Shown in pieces: positions 1 to 11,639 of a stretch of 64,000 nt of DNA. A program made the translations under genes and the position numbers. The stretch lies in NCBI RefSeq assembly GCF_901709675.1, contig NC_051087.1, positions 9,946,884 to 10,010,883 of the forward strand. Reading direction: 5' to 3'. Source of the DNA: Syngnathus acus (taxonomy: Eukaryota > Chordata > Actinopteri > Syngnathiformes > Syngnathidae). Positions within the stretch are counted from its first letter, which is position 1, and each line of letters begins with the position of its first letter. A model generated the notes under the pieces. The model saw only the letters and a program-made list of their open reading frames with translations, did no database searches and was not told the origin of the DNA.

Positions 1-31
1 GACAACTTATACTATCAATTTTTTTGCACAG

Positions 32-898
32 GAGTCATCTCTTTCTTCTTCTTTACTGGAAGAATGGATTCTCCTGAGTACGCTTCTCCGACTTTGAACT
101 ACTACTGGGTGCCCATAATGGTGAGACATAATAAAATAAGCATCTACAATAAAGATCTCTGCCGAAGCGATCACTTTTGGTGGGGACTGTGGAGCTGTTT
201 GAATCCTGTTTTAAGTCTTGGTTATTAACAGTGGTGCGTAATGGTTGATCTCAGATGTCTTCTGCTCTCCAACTAGACAAATATAGTTGGATCCTACCTC
301 ATTGCCCATGGCTTCTTCAGCGTCTACTCCATGTGTGTCGACACACTCTTCCTCTGCTTCTGTGAGTATTTTTTATTGGTATGGTCTCATTCCTAATTGT
401 ATTTTCTATGTATGAGTTGTTCCTTGTCTAAATCTGAGCTGCTCCCTCATCAATCTAACCCCTTTTAATTTGACTTCCTTTTTAATTTTTTCCCTACGTT
501 TTCATTATTTTCCAATTTGCCTTGAATCCATTTAAACAAACTGTCCTTGTCGAAAAGGTGAGGACTTGGAAAGAAATGACGGCTCGCCCGAAAGGCCTTA
601 CTACATGTCCCCCGAGCTGCACGATCTCATCAGCTTGTCAAGGAGGTCAGAGGGAGATGGAGACGATGCTGACTCTCCTGCAAGCAAAGGAGATGTGTTG
701 GAAGTGGAAAATATTCAACTGCAAGAACTTAAGATGGAGTCTAACGTCTCACATGCGAATGTGGAAGATGAGCCTCTGCGAGATAACGCTGAAGTTGCAA
801 ACGAGACCAACGAGCAAACAAGGGAGACCGAGGAGCAAACAGTCAGTGAAGATGCGGTGTTGGAAAAAGAAAGAAGCAGGGGTGACAGTGGTTCTTAA
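32..898 (+). CDS. choline transporter-like protein (SLC44A family), C-terminal part, partial
   Basis: Three exons are visible: 32-120, 277-361 and 558-898; the gene runs off the left edge. They encode the last membrane segments of a CTL/SLC44 multi-pass choline transporter, with hallmark stretches [33 protein letters not shown] and then [17 protein letters not shown]. The family carries choline and related substrates across plasma or organelle membranes. All junctions are GT-AG and the phases agree (0, then 1). The sequence fits the CTL2/4/5 clade; slc44a2 is favoured because human SLC44A2 lies on 19p13.2 like the next two genes, but this is inference. After the conserved YYMS motif comes an acidic, Glu/Asp/Ser-rich cytoplasmic tail of about 85 residues, much longer than the short tails I know from mammalian CTL2, CTL4 and CTL5. 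The stop is TAA at 896-898. Confidence 0.85.
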
Positions 899-2203
899 AT
901 TAAGCTCAAGTGTGAAGTAAACTTAACCAACCATATTTTAACGGCTAAAACTATTGTAAGCATACTTTTTTTTTTTAAACGCAACCCACCTAGGTTCTTA
1001 ATTAAAACCCATTGCAACGTGCTTGACAAAAAAATGCTTATGTCCGTCAATCTTTGGTAATGGGCAGAGATGATGTCATTTCCAGTATGCCAAGTCAGCC
1101 AGGATCTCACTTCGGTAACACGATTATTTGCTGACTGTACGAACTAGAAATGATTCTTTCATGCTTTATTGTATAATGTTTCATTACTTGTGCCATAAAA
1201 TGATTGCATTTGGCATTTTCTGAAATTACTTCACACTTGGTCTTTAAGCAGCAGGAGCGTTTGGAGCGTGGAGACTTCCAATTGAAACATGAGGATACGA
1301 GTGCGGAGAATGAAAAGTAAAAACAGAAGAAGCCAACTGTAAACATGCTGCCTCTACAGAGGAATTGATTGTTGTGGAATGAAACGACCTCAATGATGTG
1401 GCTTTAAAAAATGTACAGCAAGATTTGTGTGTCTACGTCGCTTGAAAATTGTGTTATTCTTGGAACAGTGTTGCTTTTAACATGTCGAGAAAATGCTTAC
1501 ACTGTGCCTCTGATCACTCACTGAAATACTGTATGTCGTCTATTAACGCACTACGCAACCTCTCTGTGTTTACATTTCAATTTCAGGTGCATCTTCATAG
1601 AAGTGTGTGATTTTTCATTATGTTCAACAATACCAGCTGAGGCAAATATCTTACATGTGAATTTAATGTCTTGTTTATTTGAGTTGATCTTTCTGCAGTA
1701 GTGTGTAACATTCTTGGCTTCACTCGTGTAAAGAGACCCTCACCATGCACAGTATTGTACTGCCAACTATTTGCCTTGATTATTGGACTGGTGTTCAGTG
1801 CTGTGATTTGTGGCTCTATGATACAGCCATTGTGCCCTCTTTGACCCTTACCTCCCTGTCCTGCCTCTCCCTATTCCTTATTCCCCTTTTATATGCTGCA
1901 TGATACTGAAATGAACATTTAAGGCTACGTTCTCTGCACGGTGTGATGCCCAATTCCAATTTTTTTGTTATAGCCGATCTTTTAAAATGCTCCCAATTTA
2001 ACTTGGCAATTCTTTTGTACTCTTGTGACTTTGTGAAGCATGTATGTTGACTTTCCATGGAATGTCATCTACAAATAGTTGAAGTCTTGATTAAAGATTG
2101 TTGCAATTGGGAAACAAAATGTCTGCGTTTTGACTCTCGAATGCTACAGCAATGTAGAATGGTCACTACATGTCTATTTTTGCACGTAGTGAGTCAAAAT
2201 AAA
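899..2203 (+). other. 3' UTR of the SLC44A gene, with poly(A) signals
   Basis: There is no further coding match after the stop at 898. ATTAAA at 2090-2095 and AATAAA at 2198-2203 are the likely cleavage signals, giving a 3' UTR of about 1.2-1.3 kb. Short open frames here, on both strands, show no family resemblance. Confidence 0.5.
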
Positions 2204-2410
2204 ATGTTCAAGTGAAGTACAGATAGCTGAACATTTTTAAGTATAGAGTTAAAAAGTATTTGTACTTCGTTCTGTCCACCTTTGTAGTTTTTGGCTCATT
2301 TTAACACCACATTGTAAGTGATGGATTTACAATTAACGCATATGACATCACAAAGGCGACACTCACTTGTAATCAGAGGAAACTGAACCGGTAAACAGTA
2401 GAGTTTACGC

Positions 2411-2423
2411 GTTGCTAGGCAAC
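2411..2423 (+). promoter_or_regulatory. X-box (RFX site) in the odad3 promoter
   Basis: GTTGCTAGGCAAC is a near-palindrome with the half-sites GTTGCT and GGCAAC, matching the RFX X-box consensus (GYTNYC, short spacer, RRNRAC). It lies about 90 bp upstream of the odad3 ATG at 2515 and downstream of the preceding gene's poly(A) signals. X-boxes at this distance are typical of motile-cilium genes driven by RFX factors with FOXJ1. Confidence 0.75.
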
Positions 2424-2514
2424 GTGGCTCGGCCCTCTGCGCACGTCTTGATGGTAAACCCTCTCTTTGGCTTACATGTGACTTCCCTTTGCTCAATAAG
2501 ATATTACCGAAAAA

Positions 2515-5500
2515 ATGTTTTTTGAAACGGACAACAAACCTACCGTATATGACCAAATAGCGGATTTTCAGCGTAGACTTCAACTTTTAGGTAAGTTTTT
2601 TTTTTGTTCTACTAGTCGAGGCTGCGGTCACCTATAGCTACAATCGAGAGCAATTATTATTAATACGATACGTTCCGCCGGGTAGAGAGCGACAGGAGTG
2701 CCTACTATGAAAGCTCTCAGTCGACCTTGGAGAAGAACCGCCAGCACATCTTGCAGCTTCGGGAGGAGAACAGGGACCTGAAGAAGACGGTGTCGGAGGC
2801 CGAAGACGTGAGGACAACAACGAACCTCGACATCCTGACTGAGATCATATTGATCACAATCGACTGTCGCTTCTCTTTCAGGATGAACAACAATTCGTGC
2901 AATCGGCCTTACACGGCCGAGGGGTGGAAAAGGACACCGGGCCACCAATGTCCGGCAAGGTTGTATGCATGACTGCACATAGCTTTGTCGTTTTTTGTGA
3001 TCTGCTACCTCCACTCTGAAATAAGGACAAGAAATAAATTAGGGACTGTGACCCATGCAATGCCTCACAGCATGTCATGTAAATCTACCCCCTTAAAGCA
3101 ATGTAACGAAAAACAAATGCAATTTGATCTCGAGCTACATGCGTTAAGAATTACATCCAGTGTTGGCGTCATGGGGGGGTGCGCATGTGCATATGGGGGA
3201 CCAAAACTGTCAAAATAAAAATATAAATACAAACAAAAAGTAAAAATAGAATTGAAAAATATTTAATTCTATTTATATTTTTGTATTTATTTACATATTT
3301 ATATTTATTATGTATTTATTTTATATTATATATTTTGTTTTTATTTGAAACACAAATTAATATATTTTAGCAGAACAGTAACAGAAAGCCAAAGAATAAG
3401 AATGTGTCCTTTCACAGCTCTGACCATTTAATGAACAGATCGGGGAGGGCAAAAAAAAAAAACCTCAACCCACCATACAGGACAATCTTTCGAGGCATCC
3501 CATAAAAATGTTAAAATAAGGCCAGATTATCTGCATGTGTTTACATTACAAAATGTTTTTTTGTAATGCAGAGTATTTTCCGCTATCAAAATGAAACCCA
3601 CCAGCAATAAATGGAACCTAACAGTGGGTTCTCCTGTATCCTTAGGCAGCCCTATCCAAACTTGAACACCGGGTCACGTCCAAGATGAAGCGTCTCAACG
3701 CGCTGAGGCACGCTACTCAAACTCACCAGTGCCGCCTCGAAGACCTCAAGAGGGAATGCCTCAGACTGGAAGGGGTGGGCTTCAACCAAGCAGTCTCAGA
3801 CAAGGAGGAGATTACAATGGTATATTACCTGTTTGCACATGCAAAACCTTTAATCTTTCATATCACTATGATTGAACCAATATTTCATAACAACTAAAAC
3901 AGTACTGTTAATTATTTACCCTTAACCTTCAATAACATCTGCAACAAAGTAAAAAGATGATTATTTACTTATTTTTTAATTTTTTTATTTATAAAATGTG
4001 GCTTCCTCCTTTCAAGCTGAGAAAGTTATGCAGGACTCCTGTGCAGACTATTCAACTTAAGAGGTTTTACAAAATTCACCATTTACCATTTGGAATAAGA
4101 GGAATCTTATGCAGAAAAGAAAAATATGATTATATGGTCAACCCCGCCTATCTTTTTAAATGTCTTGCTCTCTGTATCTGCAGAAATTGAGGTCACTGCA
4201 GAACTGTCTGGAAAAGAACCGACTCAAGTGCAAGGAAGCAGCAAACATCATGACTAACTACCTAAAACTGAAAAGTTACTTGCAGGTTAGTTGGTGGTGA
4301 ACCTCAAGATGACTTGACAGACCCGCTTCAATGCCTCAACTATCCTTTTGTTTTTTTATTGGCAGGAGGAGAGTCTGACTTTCCAGGGTCAGATAGATGA
4401 TCTAGAAGCAGAAATCATGAAGCACAGGAAAGAAGTGAATGAAGTGCAGGAAATGAACGACAAAGCCCAGCTCTCCAAAGAAACAGCAATTGTAAATTTG
4501 CAAACAAAATTTCATGAAATTCCCATTGTGCTATCGCCACAAATTTGCTGTAAATGTAATTTGTCAATTCAAATCTTTACATATCTTGCTTTAAAGATTT
4601 CAAAGCCTACTTAACCTGCATCATCATCCATACACTGTTGTAAATGTCAAGTTTCTAGATACTCTTGACTGTTTTATGTACATCCTAGGTTGAGTTACAG
4701 CAGCAGGAGGAGCGGTTCTACAAGGAGCACCAAGAAAAAGATTATGTTTTAGCCATTTACCGCAAAAGGGTGCAGGAGATTAAAGCCCGTGCTGAAAAGT
4801 TGGATGTGAGTCACACAAAATGTCTTATAAAGTCTGTTCGCCTGCATGAGAAAACCGTTGATGCTAGCTCGTGAATCAAAGCTAATGAAACGTGCTTAAC
4901 TAGATCGTTGTGCCCTACAGGCTCAGAGGAAACTCGTACAACAGGATGAGTTGAACAATGAAGCTGAAAGTGGCGCTGCCAAGATGGCCGCTGAAATGGA
5001 GCAGAGCATCAGCATCTTTGATGAGACCCTACAAAATATGAAGAATGTCACTGGTTCCACAGATACAGAGGTATGTATCGGAAACAGCATCATTTTTATC
5101 ATCCCTCCACTTGATTTGTGCAGGTTACCATCTTTTAATGGGGTGCGCTTGCTCTGTTACTAATGGGCAAAATAAAGAGGTCAAAAATTATGAAACTATA
5201 GCATTAGCAAATTTCATCCGTAACACTTGAGTATATTTGTGTGCCCTGTATGTAGGAGGTCATAGGTCGTTACATTGCCCAGAGGGAGACGCATCGGCAT
5301 CTGAGCGCAGTGAAAGAAGACAACGAATATATTCTCCAGCAGCTAAAGGAACAGAAGGTGCTCCTGAAGCAACAATCCGAGGCCATGAAGTATCAGGGAG
5401 AAACACAACTATCGGGGTGAGGAAGTGTATAATAAGCATACTGACATAAACTCAATGGGTACTAGAAGCCAAATCCTTTTCTCCGTTTGTAGTGAGCAGA

Positions 5501-5956
5501 GGTTGCTGGACGAGTGTGACAAGGAGCGAGTCACGAAGCAGCAGAGTTGTGAAACATCTAAGGAACGTCTGTCTTCCCTTGTCAAAACCATCAGCAGTAT
5601 CCAAGCTGGAGTGGAGCACCTGGCAGACAAACTTAGTCACATCTCTCTGGTAAAAAAGAAAAATCTGAACAATAATATGTACAATACATTACCTTGGGCC
5701 TCCCCACTCCTTTCTTTGCGATGGCCTGCAACACCAAAATAACATTCAGCACATTAGATGATTTTTATTCACGTGTTGCCTCTTTTGTCCTTGTAGAAGA
5801 AGGAACCTCCATCAGATATTTCTCCCAAATCAGAAGAGTTTGTGGTGTATCTGCTCAATCAGTGTGAGCGCAAGGTGCTCTCACTGCAGAACAACCTTCA
5901 AGGGAAAGATCTCAATGAGATTTCAAAAGACATGGAGGAAGAAGAGGTGAGACACA

Positions 5957-6008
<52 letters not shown>

Positions 6009-6555
6009 CACACACGCAAAGAAATTAAGATAAAAAAATACATTTTGAAACAAAAGCTCAATGTAATGAACATTTGTCAACTAAAAGAAAAATACAGCAT
6101 TGTAAAAAAAAAATGCTTTGGAAAAATGAGTTTTCAGTAACCTACAGTAGAATGCATTTGGCTGATGGATAGACAGGCGGACGGATGGACGGACTGACTG
6201 ACATACAGACACAGAGGCACAAACAAATATTGTATATGGCATCTACTGGCTTTTCACACCATGTTTTCTTGTCTAGTTCTATTTTATGATTGAGAAACAA
6301 CTGCCTGCTTACAACAAGCGAGTCACTGTGTCTGAAGACCAAGAGATGATCTTCTTAACCAACGGTGAGATGACACAAAAGCACACACTCGGTCGGGCGT
6401 GCGCACGCGCACACTGACTCGCACTGTTGGTTTCAGAGGAGGAGAATGAAGAGGAAGAGGGCATCCTTTCACGAGAGGCGCTGAAGCGCCGCTCGCAGGC
6501 TATGATTGACTCCATGTCCAACAAGAAATCCTGGAAATTGAAGAAGGGCAAGTAA
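2515..6555 (+). CDS. odad3: outer dynein arm docking complex subunit 3 (CCDC151)
   Basis: Thirteen exons: 2515-2590, 2686-2807, 2882-2959, 3646-3819, 4184-4285, 4366-4491, 4689-4805, 4921-5070, 5256-5416, 5493-5649, 5797-5946, 6277-6364, 6437-6555. They join in frame to 539 codons and a TAA stop (human about 595). The product is almost wholly coiled coil: KNRQHILQLREENRDLKK near the N-terminus, LNALRHATQTHQCRLEDLK, and EERFYKEHQEKDYVLAIYRK in the middle. The segments align in order with human CCDC151, including GVEKDTGPP, KSYLQEESL, VEHLADKLSHI and a C-terminal acidic EEENEEEEG followed by basic residues. In the family the protein docks outer dynein arms onto ciliary doublet microtubules, and loss causes primary ciliary dyskinesia. 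The ATG at 2515 was chosen because it opens the first exon that matches in frame. A CA repeat starts within a few bases of the exon 11 donor. Confidence 0.93.
5952..6017 (+). repeat. (CA)n microsatellite in odad3 intron 11
   Basis: About 66 bp of nearly uninterrupted CA dinucleotides with a few CG and TG variants. It begins only 5 bases after the splice donor at 5947, so it sits inside the 5' splice-site neighbourhood. Confidence 0.95.
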
Positions 6556-8514
6556 ATGAGATCCTGACAGGCAGGGGAGATGTTTGATTCGGTATGGTAG
6601 GTAGATAGGTACACAAATCACTAAGTTGATTAAATAAAAGAAACTATACTATGCTGTAAATAGAATAAAAATAGAATACTTAGGATACTCAAAGATAAAA
6701 GAAGATGCATCCTGGAAAAGAAAAATAAGGATATTGGACTTGAAAGTGATGACCTCCAGAACTGATTTAAAGCTTTGTTCGACTCTATTTGCAGTTAGAA
6801 GAAAGTATTTTTCATTTTTAAATGATCCTTTAGGTTATATGGTGTGTGACGCACCGACATATTTTTGAGGGCGACCCCAGGTCACCAGGAGGTCAAAGTT
6901 GACTTTGTTGGTATGGTAAGGGTCGACCTGTGCGTGCATTAGGTGCTCATGCTCAAGGGTTATGTGAAACCTGTTTAAAGTTTGTTTGAGGGTTGCTAGG
7001 TGGAGTGACTGTTCATCTACTAAATTTAGAACAATAGTTTAAGAAATATCTGAGCATTACTACAATGACGTTCTGTTTTGAATGCCTCAAACAGCTGTCT
7101 CTGAGTCAAACAGATATGAGTTTTTACAGTAAATAAAACTCCTTTGACCCCTCCGACTGAGTCACTTGTACAGTAGCCTACATTTGTTTTTTGTTTGTGT
7201 GTGTACTCAAATCATCAGAAAAAAACATTGTATAGTATTTTTGGAGTTGGGTTGTTACAGCTATGAATACAAATGAGTTTCCACTAAGTGAAATGAGAAA
7301 TGAACTGCATGCCACTGTGCATACTGGTAGGAGAAAAGCAAAGGCTCTGATCTGCCCTGTGGCCTGTGGACTACTTCTAAATATATCATATTAATTGTTT
7401 ATTCCCTCTTTTAAATATATAATATTAATTGTTTAATCTCAAAGTGCCGGAAAATAAAGTTTGCATGGGTTCACACTATTTTTAAATTTTTTAAAACAAC
7501 ACCATGGATGGATGGACGGACCGACGGATGGACCATCAATAGGTTTTTTGTCCACATGTATATCAAAACATAACCTGAGGCATAGCTATACTGTATGTCA
7601 AATCAAGATAAATTAAACAGATTTCATGTGTCAAGCATCAAATGATATATGACATAATATGACCAATGACATGACCAATACATAAGAATTCATGTAAGTA
7701 GTAAAAAGTAATCAAAATTATTTTGTACACTTTGTAATACAGTTCTTAATATTACAGATACAAGAAAATATCAAGAAACAAAGAAACATAAAAAGTCAAA
7801 AACAAAAATAAAAAAAGGGAATAATTCACACAATTTGCACTTCTTTTTTATTTGTCAAGTGAGCTTTAATGTATCACTTTCAAACACAAAATATTTTAAA
7901 CGGTTTTAATTTTGCAGATGTACACTTAGGGATATGAGACTTTACCAACAAAATATACAAATCAATAGTTGTACGGTGTACTTTTTTTTTTTTAAATATC
8001 TTGAAACTGGCAATCTCCAAGATGATCGAGTACGCGGACCAATCAATAGGGGAGGCTGTCCCTTGTTGAAATTCTTCACTTCCTGCTTCACAGTTTGAAA
8101 AATTATCAATAGCGTGAATGTTTGTCGTCCCTGTCAATTTAAACAAGCATTGATCCGCTTTCTGCATTTGAAATCACATCACTGTATGCACGTAAGATTA
8201 AAAAAAAAAAAAAAAAAAAGTCTTCACATAATTTGTGAAGAATGACAGGGAGCGTATAGTTAATTGTAATTCGGAAAGCGCTGAGCCAAATCGTTGCGGT
8301 ATGAACAGGAACATAATGACTCTGTAGGAGTGTTCAGCCAAACAGGGAGGAGATCATTCCTCCACAAAGCATCCACAGTGACACGCAACTCCAGTCCACA
8401 GTTGCCCTCAGCTCGATGTGCCGAAACAACCTCAGGAGTGTTCATCTGCACAGGATTGAAGGACGCGCGTTTTTTCCTAAAGAAGGTGAATATAATGTTT
8501 AAATATTTTGTGTT

Positions 8515-8579
8515 TTTAGGCCATATGTTTCCTATTTCATTGTGCTTTTAGGCCATATGTTTCCTATTTCATTGTGCTT
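8515..8579 (+). repeat. tandem duplication, 32-bp unit, two copies
   Basis: The unit containing AGGCCATATGTTTCCTATTT occurs at 8518 and again at 8550 with no mismatch seen across the unit. This is a recent local duplication with no coding context. Confidence 0.9.
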
Positions 8580-8828
8580 TATACGTTTTAAAGACCCATA
8601 TTTCATGTTTGTACAATATATTTACAAGAAATGTAAATATTGTTATTTTTTAGAATTATGTAGCCTATCAAATTTGATTTTGTTTAGAGCCTCGCGTAGT
8701 ACCTAATCTTAGTAATAATATATGGTCGGTTCCTGTATTGGTATTTGTTAAAGGTATTTGTTCAGAAGGCGAGAAACTTTGGAAAATGTTGGAGTATTTT
8801 TTGCAAGATAAGTCATCCTATTATGCCA

Positions 8829-8878
8829 TAATGTTCAACGCAAAAGCCGTAAGAATTATGGCTTTGCGTTGAACATTA
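8829..8878. repeat. inverted repeat (hairpin), about 19-bp arms
   Basis: The left arm (8829-8848) begins TAATGTTCAACGC and the right arm (8860-8878) is its reverse complement apart from one extra A. The loop is 11 nt. It could be the remnant of a palindromic MITE or a structured RNA; no coding sequence adjoins it. Confidence 0.85.
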
Positions 8879-9290
8879 GCATCTAAAAAGAAAAAAAAGT
8901 CAACCAATTTGTTGTCACTACTTCTAGCGCTGTAATTCCCAGCCGTTGTGCTGCAGCATATGCCAAGCGATGAGGTGTACTGCTGCATATGATCCAATTT
9001 CATTATTTATGTGAAAAATATTATTTACTATTAGTCTGTCATTATTCATCTATCTGTGACAGTGCTGTACAGTGACTGATAAAACAATTAAATGTACCAC
9101 CACTGCCACGAGTGCACAAGTGTGCTGATTTTTTTTACTAAAATGTGCCTTGGTTCAATGTGCAAAATGGTGCCGCACTTTGTTCTAATTTTTTCCATCT
9201 GCACCTCAGATGAGGCAGCAGGTGTGGGAGATATCTACACAGGCGAGTGGGCCTGTGTAGTGTGTGTGACATGGTGTGCAACTGTGGGAG

Positions 9291-9479
9291 ATGAGGACCG
9301 TTCTTCCGGTGAGCGCAGGCAGTGATGGAGGAGAGTCCTGCAGCCTCCACACAAAGGTGGGCAGGATGAAGAAGCTACTGGGGCTAAGGCTGAGTCACTC
9401 GGTGGATGCACATATAGATATGGAGCCTGGGGTGCGACTGAGGAGCTTCCAGCTGTTGGATTCTGCTGAACACTGTGAG
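9291..9479 (+). CDS. candidate alternative first coding exon of rgl3
   Basis: An ATG at 9291 opens 63 codons ending in GAG followed by the donor GTGAGC. The phase is 0, exactly as needed to join rgl3 exon 2 at 12006. The peptide ends with EPGVRLRSFQLLDSAEHCE, which loosely recalls the region of mammalian RalGDS N-termini upstream of the REM domain. It would give a longer RGL3 isoform in place of the 11-residue start encoded at 11280-11312. The evidence is open frame, phase and donor only, with no clear homolog, so a chance ORF is possible. Confidence 0.45.
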
Positions 9480-11081
9480 GTGAGCTCAACCTGAACTGAA
9501 CTTGTGGACAGGTGTTAACTTGCTGATTTTTTGTCAGGATGCTATCAGCATCAGGCTCTCAAAAGTAAAAATTCTCTGACTTCTCCGGTTCTTCATGAAA
9601 GTAGACTGGTTTATGTTTTGTAAAACTGACTTGACTTGACAAGATGTTCATTACAGTGCAATATGTTGGGAATCTAAACCTCTCTTAGATTATTAACAAA
9701 AAAATAATTCTTAGGTAACTCCTGCATTTATTCCACTTGAGCACAGTGGTGACTCACTCAAAGAATATTTATCAAATGCTGGTGGGTGTATGGTTTATTT
9801 TCAGCTCAGGCAAGCTTTGTAAGCAGGTGGAATGTTTGAGGAAGCACCGCTAACTTTGTGAAATTTCTTGTTCTATGCTTGTCACCTCCTCACCATTCAA
9901 GTGACTAATCGGTAATAATTGCTTAGTCTCCCCTTTTGTTTGCAAAGCCCGCATGGGCAAACAAGAAAGGATGATGCTCGTTTTCTTGCTTATTCATGGG
10001 CAGACTCTCATTAGGGCAACACAAGGCCGCATTGTTGAGCTCACAGGCTGCAGGCCTGATGAACATTTCATTTTGTCTGCTTGTTAGTGTTGTCATAATG
10101 TGTGGCTGTGTTGTATTGTTTTCATTTAGTTTAGACGGGTGCATGGGTGTTTTGAATATAACATCCACGTTGAGACACTTTTTGTTCTTTATCCAAACTT
10201 TTCTAAAGGTATCACACAGATGTCAATTAACGCACAGTTACTAGTACGCCGAAATGTCATGCTTTAGAAAAATGTCTACTAGTAAGACATAGTCGTGATT
10301 TTCTCACGAGGATGGAGACTTACTATTGAAAGAACAATTCTGCACACCAGCAGATGCTGAAACGGCATTCCATAGGGTTTTTTTCCGCAATCAATGCAAG
10401 TTGCAATTGTGTGCGTTGGTTTACCTCAATTGCTTCAAGACACAATTCATCAACAATCTTTGGCACAATTCTTCTCTCAATTATTATGCCCATATGTTCC
10501 TGCCACTGTTTTTCAGTTTTCAGTTTAACCGTCCAACAGAGTTAGGGACCATGTATTGTTAGGGACATTATACATTTAGTAGATGATTTCAAGTGACTAA
10601 GCCCTGTTTCCTGCTGTGGGTGTGTCCCTGTCACTCCCCTGACACCACAGGCAGGAACGCAAGCTACTTGCTAGTGCAAAAGTGTCCGAACTGGATTCTT
10701 TGGAGGCAGCAGCGTGTTAATGATGGCCTGATACTGGGATAAGGAACTTCTAATGATCACCAGGGCTGAGAAAGCTTTGAAAATAGGTGTGTAAAATTCA
10801 TTATTTTCAAGCATTTTCATTTAGTTGCTGTCATAATTGATAAATCCACTTATTATGACAAAATAATCAAGAACTAGTATAACCATTCTTCCATCAAAAT
10901 CAGAAATAGGCCTTTGGTTATGTGTAAGCTGAGATCTGTTGACCTTAACTGAGTACCACATTATCTCACACACAGTCCAAAACTTTATAGGTAGTTCAAA
11001 TGGTGATTGTTTTTATTGCCTTTTTGTTCAGGGATGTGTTCATAGTCTGATGTTTGCATGGTCAGTTGTGAATTAGTTCCC

Positions 11082-11279
11082 ATTGGTCCGCTGTGTTAGC
11101 CCCGCCCACATCTGTCACTTCCCTGTACCGCCCCGAGTCACTCAGGTCTCCTTTACCTTTTGGGATTTCCGTTTCTCCTTTCTAATAATGCAACTAAAAT
11201 GTATGTATTTTAGAGTTCGTAACTTGTAAGAGCGATTCGGATCCCCTTCTTGAATAAACGTGCGCGCCGCCATGCAAAA
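11082..11279 (+). promoter_or_regulatory. proximal promoter of rgl3 (short isoform)
   Basis: An inverted CCAAT box (ATTGG, 11082-11086), a GC box (CCCCGCCC, from 11100) and an AP-1-like GAGTCACTC near 11133 sit within 200 bp of the ATG at 11280. A CG-containing 5' UTR (TGCGCGCCGCC) comes just before the start. No TATA box is evident. Confidence 0.5.
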
Positions 11280-11601
11280 ATGGGAACTGAGGATAAATGG
11301 CAGTTATCAATGGTAAGTTAAGCAAAAAAAACATTTACGTTCTGTTTATTTGAGTTGCCATAGTAGATAATCTTTTTTTTCCCCCTGTCTGTGCTCGATC
11401 CACTTGGTTGAAAGTTCCATGTCTGACGAGCCTTCGTGTTTCTGTCATCTAACTTTTCGCAAGCTTGAATTAACTTTTTCTGCACGAAGGGGTTATCAGC
11501 CGCTTTTCGACAATCACCTGCAATTGTGCTTATTCCAAGCCTTTGTTGTTCAATTTTGCTACTGATATGAAGAATAAAAAGAATAAAAATATTAGAATTT
11601 T

Positions 11602-11639
<38 letters not shown>

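Larger units (their letters stand above)
6556..9290. other. intergenic spacer odad3-rgl3
   Basis: AT-rich, with no exon-like ORF on either strand. It holds the odad3 3' UTR (AATAAA-type signals near 6635 and 6664), a GGATGGATGGACGG tract near 7504, an A-run at 8200-8219, the short tandem duplication at 8515-8579 and the inverted repeat at 8829-8878. Confidence 0.6.

Noticed and set aside
11271-11282. ATG at 11272 as the rgl3 start
   Set aside because: It is out of frame with exon 2; the ATG at 11280 keeps phase 0.
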